Below, piece by piece: positions 1 through 7,277 of a stretch of DNA of 25,328 bases; the stretch's first letter is position 1; each line of letters begins with the position of its first letter. The notes beneath the pieces were generated by a model. It had not been told where the DNA came from. It did not search any database and worked only from the letters and a program-made list of their open reading frames with translations. The DNA is taken from assembly GCF_000169095.1 (NCBI RefSeq), contig NZ_AAVU01000068.1, positions 1 through 25,328 of the forward strand. Reading direction: 5' to 3'. The DNA is from Lyngbya sp. PCC 8106 (lineage in GTDB: Bacteria > Cyanobacteriota > Cyanobacteriia > Cyanobacteriales > Microcoleaceae). Position numbers and translations under genes: made by a program.

Positions 1-1206
1 GGCATCTTTGAGAACATTTAATCCGGCAAATTCACCTGCTTCTTGAGTAAAGTTTCCATCCGCATCAACCGGACACAAAACAGGTAAACCATAGCGTTGA
101 CCAACGATAAAGTCTTCCTGACCATGACCAGGGGCGGTGTGAACGAGTCCAGTACCGGATTCTGTGGTAACATAATCTCCCCCAATAACTACCGGACTTT
201 CACGATCAAATAGGGGATGTTTGTAGGTGGAATGTTCTAAATCTTTGCCTTTTATTGTCGCTTTTACTGTTAGAGTTTGACCAAAGGTTGCCGATAGTCG
301 TTCGACTAATTCTGCTGCGACTAACAAATATTTAAACGGAATCGGATGTTCAGTATTTTTATCCGTTTCTACGACAGCATAAGTTAATTCAGGATTCAAA
401 GAAACGGCTAAATTTCCGGGAATTGTCCAGGGTGTTGTTGTCCAGATAGCGATTCCCAAATCCGGCAGAAATGGGGTTAATTCTGACTTGACTGATTCCG
501 CCAAGCTAGTGATTGGAAATGCCGCAAATAAACTGCGAGAAACATGACCTTCAGGATATTCTAATTCAGCTTCTGCTAGGGCTGTTTTTGAACTCGGACT
601 CCAATGAACGGGCTTTAATCCTCGATAGATATAACCCTTGAGAACCATCTGGGCAAACACCCCAATTTGGGCGGCTTCATATTCAGGTTTGAGGGTTAAA
701 TAGGGATGATCCCAATCTCCCCAAACGCCGTATCTTTTGAAGGATTCTCGTTGTTTATCAACCGTTTCTAAGGCGAATTCTTTGGCTTTTTGACGCAGTA
801 TTAACGGGGTGAGTGCTTCCCGTTCTGACTGTTTCATTTGTTGTAAAACTTTCAATTCAATTGGTAAGCCGTGACAGTCCCAACCCGGAACGTAACGCAC
901 TTTTCGCCCTTGCAAAAGTTGGTAACGGTTAATAATATCTTTAAGAATTTTATTGAGGGCGTGACCAATATGTAGCGCACCATTGGCATAGGGCGGCCCG
1001 TCGTGTAATATAAAGACTTCACCCGGATTATTTTCACCCAGGCGTTCATAAATCTGATTTTCTGCCCAAAATTTTTGCAGTTGGGGTTCGCGTTTGACGG
1101 CGTTTGCCCGCATATCAAACTTGGTTTTTGGCAGGTTCACCGTATCTTTGTAAGATTTGGCTGCCTTTTCTTGTTCTTTTCCGTTTACATCGCTACGTTC
1201 AGCCAT
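1..1206 (-). CDS. ileS: Isoleucyl-tRNA synthetase, N-terminal part (gene runs off the left edge)
   Basis: Class I aminoacyl-tRNA synthetase that charges tRNA-Ile with isoleucine in the cytoplasm. Only the first 402 codons are inside the window; the reading frame is still open at base 1. Reading the reverse strand from the ATG at 1206-1204 gives a typical start, then the class I signature with HDGPPYANG at about residues 68-76 and the HIGH motif at residues 79-82. The Rossmann core follows (PGWDCHGLPIE), and then the start of the editing (CP1) domain, which includes the WTTTPWTIPGN motif that lines the editing pocket. The KMSKS loop and the C-terminal anticodon-binding part lie outside the window. 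The family is usually about 900-960 residues long, so less than half is seen. Family assignment is firm. A good promoter lies about 100 bp upstream on the same strand. Confidence 0.96.
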   Translation of the reverse strand, partial: MAERSDVNGKEQEKAAKSYKDTVNLPKTKFDMRANAVKREPQLQKFWAENQIYERLGENNPGEVFILHDGPPYANGALHIGHALNKILKDIINRYQLLQGRKVRYVPGWDCHGLPIELKVLQQMKQSEREALTPLILRQKAKEFALETVDKQRESFKRYGVWGDWDHPYLTLKPEYEAAQIGVFAQMVLKGYIYRGLKPVHWSPSSKTALAEAELEYPEGHVSRSLFAAFPITSLAESVKSELTPFLPDLGIAIWTTTPWTIPGNLAVSLNPELTYAVVETDKNTEHPIPFKYLLVAAELVERLSATFGQTLTVKATIKGKDLEHSTYKHPLFDRESPVVIGGDYVTTESGTGLVHTAPGHGQEDFIVGQRYGLPVLCPVDADGNFTQEAGEFAGLNVLKDA

Positions 1207-1309
1207 GATTTACCCTTATTTGTGGCCAGCTTGCAATACAACCTTTAGTCTACCGTAGAAGTCTACGCCACTGTCAGATTGTGTCATTGTTTGTGAGATG
1301 TAATAATTT

Positions 1310-1338
1310 ATATTACACAAATAATACATATTCGTCAA
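1310..1338 (-). promoter_or_regulatory. Sigma70-type promoter for ileS
   Basis: On the reverse strand, TTGACG (1338-1333) is followed by a 17-base spacer and TAATAT (1315-1310). This is close to the TTGACA-17-TATAAT consensus used by the principal sigma factor. It would start an mRNA near 1303 with a leader of roughly 95 bases before the ileS ATG. The leader contains a small hairpin, CGTAGA-ct-TCTACG, at 1254-1267. The role is inferred from sequence and position. Confidence 0.6.
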
Positions 1339-1415
1339 GTTGATTGACTTCACCAATGCTACTGCTGCCAATCATAAATACTTATTTTGGGGTTGATTTT
1401 TTAAAGGTTTTAAGG

Positions 1416-2036
1416 TTAACTCGAAACAGAATCTTCTAGATTTTCATCAGGACAAACCACATCTTCATAGAGTGAAGAAATTGAACTGCGGAAATTAACA
1501 CAGGTTAGCTGAATTTCGAGTTCTGTTGCATTAGTTGCTACTTCTTCAACAGAGTAAGATGTTAATTCCCATTTATTGTGTTCATTCAGACGATAACATT
1601 CTACATTCATTCGTTCAGCATCAACCAAAACATATTCCTTCAATGTTTCAATGCGGCGATAATGCCTAAACTTTTTACCTCTATCAAAACCCTCTGTACT
1701 CGGAGACAATACTTCTACAATTAAACAAGGATAATAAACCACTTTACGGGCGGTTTGGTCTCGACTATCATACGTTACCATAATGTCAGGATAATGAAAG
1801 GGGCCGTGACTCGAAACTCCAACTTTTGCATCAGCCATAAATACTTTGCACCCTTGCTTCCTGAGATGGGATTTGAGTGCAGAAGCTAAATTTAAAGCAA
1901 TGGAATTATGGGGTAAACTTCCCCCCATCATTGCCCAGACTTTTCCATTTATATATTCATATTTTATCGGTTGTTTTTCTTCCCACTTTAGATACTCTTC
2001 TGCGGTCATTAATGGGGCTTTAAAATCAGCAATCAT
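1416..2036 (-). CDS. Uma2-family protein (DUF820, PD-(D/E)XK nuclease fold)
   Basis: 206-residue member of the Uma2 family, which is greatly expanded in cyanobacteria. It has a restriction-endonuclease-like fold, but its biological role is not established. The family hallmarks are present: an N-terminal AEEYLKWEEKQPIKYEYINGK-like segment, the core acidic site in HYPDIMVTYD, then LIVEVLSPST with the second acidic residue, and a following K/Y-rich helix. So the putative nuclease active site looks intact. The ATG at 2036 has AAGGAG about 8 bases upstream. Only 24 bp separate it from the upstream Uma2 gene (2061-2639) on the same strand, so the two are probably co-transcribed. The two proteins are clearly divergent, so this is not a recent tandem duplication. 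Confidence 0.88.
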   Translation of the reverse strand: MIADFKAPLMTAEEYLKWEEKQPIKYEYINGKVWAMMGGSLPHNSIALNLASALKSHLRKQGCKVFMADAKVGVSSHGPFHYPDIMVTYDSRDQTARKVVYYPCLIVEVLSPSTEGFDRGKKFRHYRRIETLKEYVLVDAERMNVECYRLNEHNKWELTSYSVEEVATNATELEIQLTCVNFRSSISSLYEDVVCPDENLEDSVSS

Positions 2037-2060
2037 AGAACAGATCTCCTTGAGTGAAGT

Positions 2061-2639
2061 TTAACTCCAGACAATTTGTAAATCAAGAATAAATCCGGGT
2101 AGCACTTCTTCTCCCGATAAAGTCCTGGGAGAATTTAACGTTTCTACTAATTTTCCTAAGCGATAAATTTCAACATAACGGCTTTTTCGTTCAATCAACC
2201 AACCCAATTTTACTTGATTTTCTATATATTCTTGCATTTTGGCTTGTGTCGATTTTAAACTATCAGAAGGAGACATTAACTCCAACACAAAATCGGGTGC
2301 AATTGGGGGGAATTTCTCTTTTTCTTCCGGTGTAAGTTGATCCCATCTTGATTGTTTTATCCAAGCGATATCGGGAGAACGATTGGCACCATTGGGGAGT
2401 TTAAAACAAGTAGAAGAATCAAACAGTTTACCGAGTGTATTTTGACGATTCCAGAATACAAAATCTCCAGCAATTTCAATATTACGATTTCCAGTTTCTC
2501 CCCCAGTTGGCGACATAACAACTAATTCTCCGGTTGCATTTCGTTCAAACTTAAGATCAGGGTTATTACGGCAAAGCTGATAAAATTGTTCGTCGCTCAT
2601 TTGACAAACCGAACTAAAATTAATGGTATAAGCAGTCAT
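2061..2639 (-). CDS. Uma2-family protein (DUF820), upstream partner of a tandem pair
   Basis: 192-residue Uma2-family protein belonging to a different subgroup from its neighbour. Its N-terminus carries a FYQLCRNNPDLKFERNATGE-type segment and then VVMSPTGGETGNRN. The family core follows as SPDIAWI, with the metal-binding aspartate, and then DFVLELMSPSDSL with the glutamate. Further on is a KMQEYIENQVKLGWLI helix, which is typical of the subgroup. These are the residues expected of a PD-(D/E)XK active site, but no substrate is known for the family. The start is the ATG at 2639; AAGGA lies about 12 bases upstream, a rather long spacing. The short gap to the downstream Uma2 gene suggests one transcript. 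Confidence 0.88.
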   Translation of the reverse strand: MTAYTINFSSVCQMSDEQFYQLCRNNPDLKFERNATGELVVMSPTGGETGNRNIEIAGDFVFWNRQNTLGKLFDSSTCFKLPNGANRSPDIAWIKQSRWDQLTPEEKEKFPPIAPDFVLELMSPSDSLKSTQAKMQEYIENQVKLGWLIERKSRYVEIYRLGKLVETLNSPRTLSGEEVLPGFILDLQIVWS

Positions 2640-2857
2640 CGTTAGAATTCTATCCTTGTTTGCGGCCCGCTTTGAAGTCCAACTTCTAGTTTACAAAGGG
2701 TCAATCTCGCTTTTTAGGAGAGGGAGTCGGGGAATGGGGTTAATATTGAGTTTTATAACAATTATTAAAAAACCGTGCGATCGCCTGTATTATTAACAGT
2801 TGGTTCTTAGCATAACTCAATCTTTCATACATTTACTGGCTTTCTTCGGGAGGAAAA
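2640..2857. other. Divergent intergenic region between the Uma2 pair and psb30
   Basis: This region separates the reverse-strand Uma2 pair from forward-strand psb30 and must hold promoters in both directions. I see a HIP1 octamer (GCGATCGC) near 2777 and AT-rich stretches, but no promoter with both good boxes and spacing. A strong ribosome binding site (GGGAGGA, 2848-2854) lies just before psb30. Confidence 0.4.
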
Positions 2858-2989
2858 ATGGACTTTATCACTAACTTTTTCAGCAACATCAACTTTGAAC
2901 TGATCGCACAGCTTACGATGTTAGCGCTGATTGTCATTGCTGGCCCTGTGGTCATCTTTTTGCTGGCTTTTCGTGGTGGCGACCTGTAA
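2858..2989 (+). CDS. psb30: Photosystem II reaction centre protein Psb30 (Ycf12)
   Basis: 43-residue single-span thylakoid membrane protein. It is a small subunit at the periphery of the photosystem II core, present in cyanobacterial PSII crystal structures and encoded as ycf12 in many plastids. The ATG at 2858 follows a strong Shine-Dalgarno (GGGAGGA, 2848-2854). The protein has a polar N-terminus (MDFITNFFSNINFE), then the conserved LIAQLTMLALIVIAGPVVIFLL membrane segment with the Gly-Pro in mid-helix, and ends in AFRGGDL. That pattern (hydrophobic helix with GP and a short Arg/Gly tail) is diagnostic for the family. The N-terminal extension of about ten residues relative to the shortest homologs is within the usual cyanobacterial range. 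It appears to be a single-gene transcript, with an inverted repeat just downstream. Confidence 0.93.
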   Translation: MDFITNFFSNINFELIAQLTMLALIVIAGPVVIFLLAFRGGDL

Positions 2990-3001
2990 AAAAAGTTTAT
3001 G

Positions 3002-3048
3002 CTGGGGGCTAGGGTAACGATTTGGGTTAATTCTTGCCCGTCCCCCAG
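3002..3048 (+). terminator. Inverted repeat downstream of psb30, possible terminator
   Basis: CTGGGGG (3002-3008) pairs with CCCCCAG (3042-3048). Within the 33-base loop, GGG and CCC around TTAATTCTTG could extend the structure. It starts 12 bases after the psb30 stop codon. No strong T-run follows, so it may protect the 3' end of the mRNA rather than act as a classical rho-independent terminator. Confidence 0.45.
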
Positions 3049-3074
3049 TTTAGTGAGTTGATCAGTGATTGATC

Positions 3075-3488
3075 TTAGTCTTGGACATACTCTTGTTCAG
3101 TCGTGAGTGCAATTTCTGCCCGCACAAACTCTCGTCCTAAGTAAAGCGCATGATCAAAAGTGCTTAACGGACAACAATCAGCTTCTTCAGTTATTTTTAT
3201 GCCCAATTCTTTCGCAGTTCTACCTTTAAATACTGCGGTGGGTTGACGCTTCAAACTCCCGGTACACGGGAAAGGTTCACCAGTCTCCGGATCAACAGCA
3301 AGTCCCTGACCGTTGATATTATTTGTATAGTGTTCTGCACAAATTAGACCTGCTTCTTGATCAACATAAATGATAAAGTAACCAGCCGGATCAAGATGAA
3401 TAAAGCGTTGGGAAAGCTGATCATCAATCGCTTTGATTTCTTTGGATGTCGGTATTTTTGAACTAGATTGAATAGACACAGTTGCCAA
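3075..3488 (-). CDS. DUF4346 domain protein
   Basis: 137-residue soluble protein of unknown function. The body matches what I recall of the cyanobacterial DUF4346 family. It has an LDPAGYFIIYVDQEAGLICAE-type core, then LAVDPETGEPFPCTG, FKGRTAKELGIKI, and a conserved DHALYLGREFVRAEIAL segment near the C-terminus. In methanogens this domain is linked to pterin-binding methyltransferase-type proteins, but nothing in the window shows a function here. An in-frame stop lies just upstream, so the start must be the TTG at 3488 or a later non-ATG codon; there is no in-frame ATG. A TATAAT box lies on the same strand just upstream at 3511-3516. Confidence 0.78.
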   Translation of the reverse strand: MATVSIQSSSKIPTSKEIKAIDDQLSQRFIHLDPAGYFIIYVDQEAGLICAEHYTNNINGQGLAVDPETGEPFPCTGSLKRQPTAVFKGRTAKELGIKITEEADCCPLSTFDHALYLGREFVRAEIALTTEQEYVQD

Positions 3489-3510
3489 ACATTACAGATC
3501 TGATCCTCTA

Positions 3511-3516
3511 ATTATA
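3511..3516 (-). promoter_or_regulatory. -10 box for the DUF4346 gene
   Basis: A perfect TATAAT on the reverse strand, preceded by GG. It would place the transcription start about 16 bases before the TTG start codon. There is no good -35 element at 17-18 bases, so it is a weak call. Confidence 0.35.
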
Positions 3517-3590
3517 CCTCTAGCATGAAGCAGATGGTGATATTATTATGCAAATTTCCCCCAACTTCACCCAGAAGCCGAGGGAACACA

Positions 3591-3619
3591 AACTCAATCA
3601 TCAGATAGAGACTTGAGTT
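3591..3619 (-). terminator. Stem-loop downstream of the small secreted protein gene
   Basis: AACTCAA (3591-3597) and TTGAGTT (3613-3619) form a 7-bp stem with a 15-base loop, starting 10 bases beyond the stop codon of the reverse-strand gene at 3629-4003. The T-run after it is poor, so the terminator role is tentative. Confidence 0.3.
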
Positions 3620-3628
3620 GATTTTAAT

Positions 3629-4003
3629 TTATGATTCCTGTTGGAGATTGCGAAATTGTTCAGCTCTCAGAGTGTATCCTTTCCCCTCTAAACACTGACC
3701 AAAAGCAATTTCCGCTTGGTTGAGTTTGGGATTATCTTTGAGTTGAAAAGTGCGTTCTAGATAATCATTTCCCATCTCTTTTAAGGCTCGACCTAAATCA
3801 GGTTCGCTCAACTCCTTTGGTAAGCAGTTGATAACCGCACTCAAACGTTCTCCTGTTAAACCCGTCTCATCTGTATTCCCTATTAAATTCGGTGCAGCTT
3901 GAGCTGAAGTGAGAGAAAATCCCAATATCCAAAGCCCACTTACTAATACAGTCATTAGAGTCATTTGACTCAATCGACGCCAAAATATTTTCATCCAATT
4001 CAT
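3629..4003 (-). CDS. Small secreted or periplasmic protein, unknown function
   Basis: 124-residue protein that I do not recognise beyond its general type. The N-terminus is a classic signal peptide: a positively charged start (KIFWRR), a hydrophobic stretch (residues about 14-31), and an AQA cleavage site at residues 34-36. The mature part is about 88 residues, mostly charged and predicted helical, with two cysteines (NCLPKE and GQCLEGK) that could form one disulfide in the periplasm or lumen. The start is the ATG at 4003, with GAGGA 8-9 bases upstream. It stands alone, reading away from the ABC permease gene. The 3' side has a weak stem-loop. Confidence 0.72.
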   Translation of the reverse strand: MNWMKIFWRRLSQMTLMTVLVSGLWILGFSLTSAQAAPNLIGNTDETGLTGERLSAVINCLPKELSEPDLGRALKEMGNDYLERTFQLKDNPKLNQAEIAFGQCLEGKGYTLRAEQFRNLQQES

Positions 4004-4399
4004 TATCTATAATCCTCTAGTGGTTAAAAATTTCTGAACTTAAAGTCCTCCACTAACGTAACGAACTCAGAAGTAACTTACCCTCTCTCTTTAGAAGGAT
4101 TCTAAATTTATACCTATAGCAAGTTCTCAAGTCAAGGAAGTTGGGTTATTGATGAGAACCCGATAAAATCACAATAGAAATAATTGGATTTTACAAATGG
4201 CGATCACTAACAATCGTAACACTATTGGGGGTCGCTCTGGATAATCCAACCTTAAAATACTCATCTTTTACTCATTTGAGCTAGCTATTTCAAAAAATTT
4301 ATGTGTAATCGATCCTGAATATCTTCTATAATAAATTAGTTTTCAGTAATGTTCTGTTTAAATCAAAGTAGCAAGTCTGATTATTAACATTAAGAATCT
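4004..4399. other. 396-bp divergent intergenic region before the first ABC permease gene
   Basis: It separates the reverse-strand small secreted protein from the forward permease gene. A TATAAT hexamer occurs at 4327-4332, about 70 bp before the permease ATG, but I see no -35 box at a proper distance. A 15-codon open frame (4197-4244) is present but has no supporting evidence. No RNA gene, repeat or conserved site is recognised. Confidence 0.4.
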
Positions 4400-5359
4400 A
4401 TGACGCGATATCTAATTAATCGTCTTCTGAGCGCAATTCCGACTTTAATCGCAATTAGTATTGTTGTCTTTGCTATTTTAGCACTCGCGCCGGGAGATCC
4501 GATGGGAGAATTCGCCACCAATCCTTCAATTACAGCAGAAGTTCGAGAAAATATTCGTCGTTCTTTGGGTTTAGATCAACCCCTACCGATTCGGTATATT
4601 AAGTGGGCTTGGGCATTTATTCAAGGTGATATGGGCTATTCATTTACCAGTCGGAGTCCTGTGAGTGAATTGATTTTACAACGCTTGCTAACGACTTTAT
4701 GGGTAGCAGGTTCAGCCTATTTATTGGCGGTGTTTGTTGCGTTTCCACTGGGAATTATTTCTGCAATCAAACGCTATTCTATTTTCGATCAAGTTGCGAC
4801 TACATTCGCCTTTCTCGGATTTTCATTACCTCCTTTTTTTACGGGATTACTGTTTATAATCATTTTCAGCGTTCAGTTAAATTGGTTTCCATTTATTTAC
4901 AATAGTACCTTAGAAGTGACGAATTGGCAAACCTTGATTGAACAAATCAAACAGTCAATTATGCCGATTTGTGTATTGGCTTTATATCAATCTGCGGTGT
5001 TGATGCGGTTTATTCGATCTTCGATGTTAGAACAGTTAAACCAAGATTATGTTCGCACTGCCTATGCCAAAGGCTTACCTAATTTTAGTGTAATTCAAGG
5101 TCATGTTTTACGCAATGCTTTGATTCCAGTCGTGACGTTAATTGCGTTAGATATTCCCAGTTTATTTACGGGCGCATTAATCACCGAACAAATCTTTAGA
5201 ATACCTGGAATTGGAGCGTTATTAATTGAATCGATTTATCGCAGTGATACCCCAGTTGTGATGGCGATTACGTTTATTTATGCGATTTTAGTCGTTCTCT
5301 TTAATTTAATGGCTGATCTTTTATATGGCATTTTAGATCCTCGGATACAATATAAATAA
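4400..5359 (+). CDS. ABC transporter permease, DppB/OppB (oligopeptide/dipeptide/nickel) type
   Basis: 319-residue inner-membrane subunit of a peptide-type ABC importer. The N-terminus TRYLINRLLSAIPTLIAISI is the family's first membrane helix. It is followed by a periplasmic segment with LAPGDPM and LGLDQPLPIRYIKWAW, and then about five more membrane helices. The cytoplasmic EAA-type loop that contacts the ATPase is at YVRTAYAKGLPN with HVLRNALIPVVT. The ending DLLYGILDPRIQYK is typical. The ATG at 4400 has no strong ribosome binding site. Its expected partner, a DppC-type permease, is found 845 bp further on, but a reverse-strand Uma2 gene sits between them. No substrate-binding protein or ATPase gene is in the window, so the substrate cannot be told. 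Confidence 0.92.
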   Translation: MTRYLINRLLSAIPTLIAISIVVFAILALAPGDPMGEFATNPSITAEVRENIRRSLGLDQPLPIRYIKWAWAFIQGDMGYSFTSRSPVSELILQRLLTTLWVAGSAYLLAVFVAFPLGIISAIKRYSIFDQVATTFAFLGFSLPPFFTGLLFIIIFSVQLNWFPFIYNSTLEVTNWQTLIEQIKQSIMPICVLALYQSAVLMRFIRSSMLEQLNQDYVRTAYAKGLPNFSVIQGHVLRNALIPVVTLIALDIPSLFTGALITEQIFRIPGIGALLIESIYRSDTPVVMAITFIYAILVVLFNLMADLLYGILDPRIQYK

Positions 5360-5361
5360 AA

Positions 5362-5385
5362 AAGGGTGATTTAAACACCACCCTT
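5362..5385 (-). terminator. Rho-independent terminator of the reverse-strand Uma2 gene
   Basis: AAGGGTG (5362-5368) pairs with CACCCTT (5379-5385) across a 10-base loop. Read on the reverse strand, the stem is followed directly by TTTTTTATTT, a good terminator for the Uma2 gene ending at 5406. It also sits 3 bases after the forward permease stop, so it may act in both directions, but the forward side lacks a T-run. Confidence 0.7.
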
Positions 5386-5405
5386 GAGGCGTGAAAAATT
5401 GTCAA

Positions 5406-6146
5406 TTAACTATTTTGTTCTGGGTCAATTCCTGCTGATCGTAATAACTCCTCTAACCTTGTTGCTCGTAAACGTTCTTGTTCTAATTGTTGTTCAGCTT
5501 GTTCTGCTCGCAAACGTTCTTGTTCTAATTGTTGTTCGGCTTGTTCTGCTCGCAAACGTTCCTGTTCTAACTGGTTTTGAATTTCCAGATAAGTTGAAAA
5601 CCGTTTTCCATCGGGATGATACAATTTGAGTTCATTCTCAGATAATTCAAACCGAATTTGTAAGCGAGGACTCACCCAATTGTTGATATCATCAATCACA
5701 TCCAAACGTTCATCCGTTCGCAGCCAACCACTCAGATCATTTTTATGAGGATCGTACAAATAATATTCTTCCACCCCATAGCGATCGTAGAAAACTTGTT
5801 TTTTATTCATCTCCGTTAACCTATTACCGGGAGAGAGAATTTCAAAAACAACTTGGGGTGCAATATTTCCTTCGTTCCACTGTTGATAGGAACCGCGTTC
5901 GCCTTTAGCCACCCCAAAAACAACCATAATATCTGGAGCTTGACGAATTTTATTATTGCCTTGAACGGGATACCAAAGCAAATCTCCCGCAACAAATATA
6001 GCCGGATCGTGAGTAAATAACCACTCTAAGTTATAGTAAAGAGTGAGAATCCAGCGAAATTGAATGGTATTGTCTGACATCGGTTGACCATCTCGTTCGG
6101 GATAATTAACCTCGGAAGAAGTCTGAGATTCGAGTTGAGAAACCAT
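5406..6146 (-). CDS. Uma2-family protein with C-terminal coiled-coil repeats
   Basis: 246-residue Uma2 (DUF820) protein of the subgroup with a coiled-coil tail. The N-terminal two thirds carry the nuclease-like core: an LEWLFTHDPAIFVAGDLLWY segment, APDIMVVFG with the acidic residue, VVFEILSPGNR with the glutamate, then KKQVFYDRYGVEEYYLYDP. From about residue 192 the protein becomes a coiled coil of 14-residue units, LEQERLRAEQAEQQ, present twice exactly and then as a partial copy. It ends in LEELLRSAGIDPEQNS, a tail I know from many cyanobacterial Uma2 proteins. GGAGA lies just upstream of the ATG at 6146. The gene lies on the opposite strand between two permease genes that normally form one operon, which suggests later insertion. 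Function unknown. Confidence 0.9.
   Translation of the reverse strand: MVSQLESQTSSEVNYPERDGQPMSDNTIQFRWILTLYYNLEWLFTHDPAIFVAGDLLWYPVQGNNKIRQAPDIMVVFGVAKGERGSYQQWNEGNIAPQVVFEILSPGNRLTEMNKKQVFYDRYGVEEYYLYDPHKNDLSGWLRTDERLDVIDDINNWVSPRLQIRFELSENELKLYHPDGKRFSTYLEIQNQLEQERLRAEQAEQQLEQERLRAEQAEQQLEQERLRATRLEELLRSAGIDPEQNS
5467..5573 (-). repeat. Tandem 42-bp repeat coding for coiled-coil heptads
   Basis: Units begin at 5467, 5509 and 5551 (CGYAAACGTTCYTGTTCTAA on the forward strand), a period of exactly 42 bp with about 2.6 copies. Each unit codes for 14 residues, two heptads, in frame within the Uma2 gene. Near-identity of the DNA points to recent slippage or strong homogenisation. Confidence 0.85.
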
Positions 6147-6204
6147 GAGATTCTCCTCGCTAATGTTCTTCTTTCTATCTTAAAGCAAATTTTAAATTTT
6201 AGTA

Positions 6205-7119
6205 ATGACTTCTATTAATCAATCTCAATCTAATCTAACAAAACCTCGAACACTTTGGGGTGATGCTTGGCGACGATTCAAACGGGATAAAATGGCAGTT
6301 TTAGGAATAATTATTTTACTTTTAATTCTTGTTTCTGTTGTCTTTTTGCCATTGATTTATACCACGCCTATTGATACAATCGACTTTGGAAATTCTACTT
6401 CTCCTCCGAGTTGGGAACACCCTTTTGGAACTAATGATCTCGGACAAGATCAACTGGCTCGAATTTTAGCAGGGGGACGAATTTCTTTAACTGTTGGTGT
6501 GGCGGCGATGATGGTGGCTATTTTTGTAGGAACATTAATCGGAGCAATTTCGGGGTTTTATGGGGGAATTATCGATAGTTTATTGATGCGAATAACTGAT
6601 TTATTTATTTCCTTACCTCAGTTACCTTTATTGTTACTGGTAATTTATCTCTTTCGTGAACCTATGAAAGCAATTGCAGGGCCAGAAGTCGGCATTTTTC
6701 TGTTAATTGTTCTGGTTGTGGGAGGATTAACTTGGATGTCGGTGGCGAGGTTAGTTAGAGCCAGTTTTTTAACAACAAAGGAAATGGATTTTGTGATGGC
6801 GGCGAAAGCCATTGGCGCTAAACCCACTCGTTTAATTTGGGTTCATATTCTCCCCAATGTTTTGAGTCCGATTATTGTCGCTGCAACTTTAGCGGTGGGA
6901 AATGCAATTATTACCGAATCAACACTGAGTTTTTTAGGGTTAGGATTTCCGCCAGATGTTCCGACATGGGGACGGATGCTTTATGATGCTCAAAACTATA
7001 TTGAAACGGCTCCCTATATGGCATTATTTCCAGGTTTAGCAATCTTTTTAACAGTTCTTTGTATTAACTATGTTGGGGATGGTTTAAGAGATGCTCTCGA
7101 TCCCCAGTCTAAACGATAA
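6205..7119 (+). CDS. ABC transporter permease, DppC/OppC type
   Basis: 304-residue inner-membrane permease subunit of a peptide-type ABC importer. It has the OppC N-terminal domain (LWGDAWRRFKRDKMAVLGII, first membrane helix), then the periplasmic HPFGTNDLGQDQLARILAGGR motif that marks DppC/OppC proteins. About five more helices follow. The EAA loop lies in MAAKAIGAKPTRLIWVHILPN, followed by ITESTLSFLGLGFPPDVPTWG, which is strongly conserved. Start is the ATG at 6205, only 58 bp from the divergent Uma2 start codon, so the promoter must lie in that gap or inside the Uma2 gene. It would pair with the DppB-type protein at 4400-5359 to form the membrane channel. ATPase and binding protein genes are elsewhere. 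Confidence 0.92.
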   Translation: MTSINQSQSNLTKPRTLWGDAWRRFKRDKMAVLGIIILLLILVSVVFLPLIYTTPIDTIDFGNSTSPPSWEHPFGTNDLGQDQLARILAGGRISLTVGVAAMMVAIFVGTLIGAISGFYGGIIDSLLMRITDLFISLPQLPLLLLVIYLFREPMKAIAGPEVGIFLLIVLVVGGLTWMSVARLVRASFLTTKEMDFVMAAKAIGAKPTRLIWVHILPNVLSPIIVAATLAVGNAIITESTLSFLGLGFPPDVPTWGRMLYDAQNYIETAPYMALFPGLAIFLTVLCINYVGDGLRDALDPQSKR

Positions 7120-7277
7120 TTTTAAGCGGTTGTCTGAGTCATAGGTAACATTCCTGGTGGTGTTTAGTCTGATTTTAAATGAAATTTACTTTAAATATTA
7201 TCCTAGAACTGTGCAAATTTTCTCAAAAGGTTTAACATATATGAACTACAATAATTGTATAAATCAAAAACCACGAT

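Noticed and set aside
4197..4244. 15-codon frame MAITNNRNTIGGRSG in the gap before the permease gene
   Set aside because: Very short, no ribosome binding site, and no known peptide of this kind; chance occurrence is likely.
5467..5573. Regular repeats, possibly a CRISPR array
   Set aside because: The 42-bp units are contiguous with no spacers and code in frame for a coiled coil within the Uma2 gene.
6645..6827. 60-codon frame on the reverse strand inside the second permease gene
   Set aside because: Antisense to a strongly conserved DppC-type gene, without its own family match or ribosome binding site.
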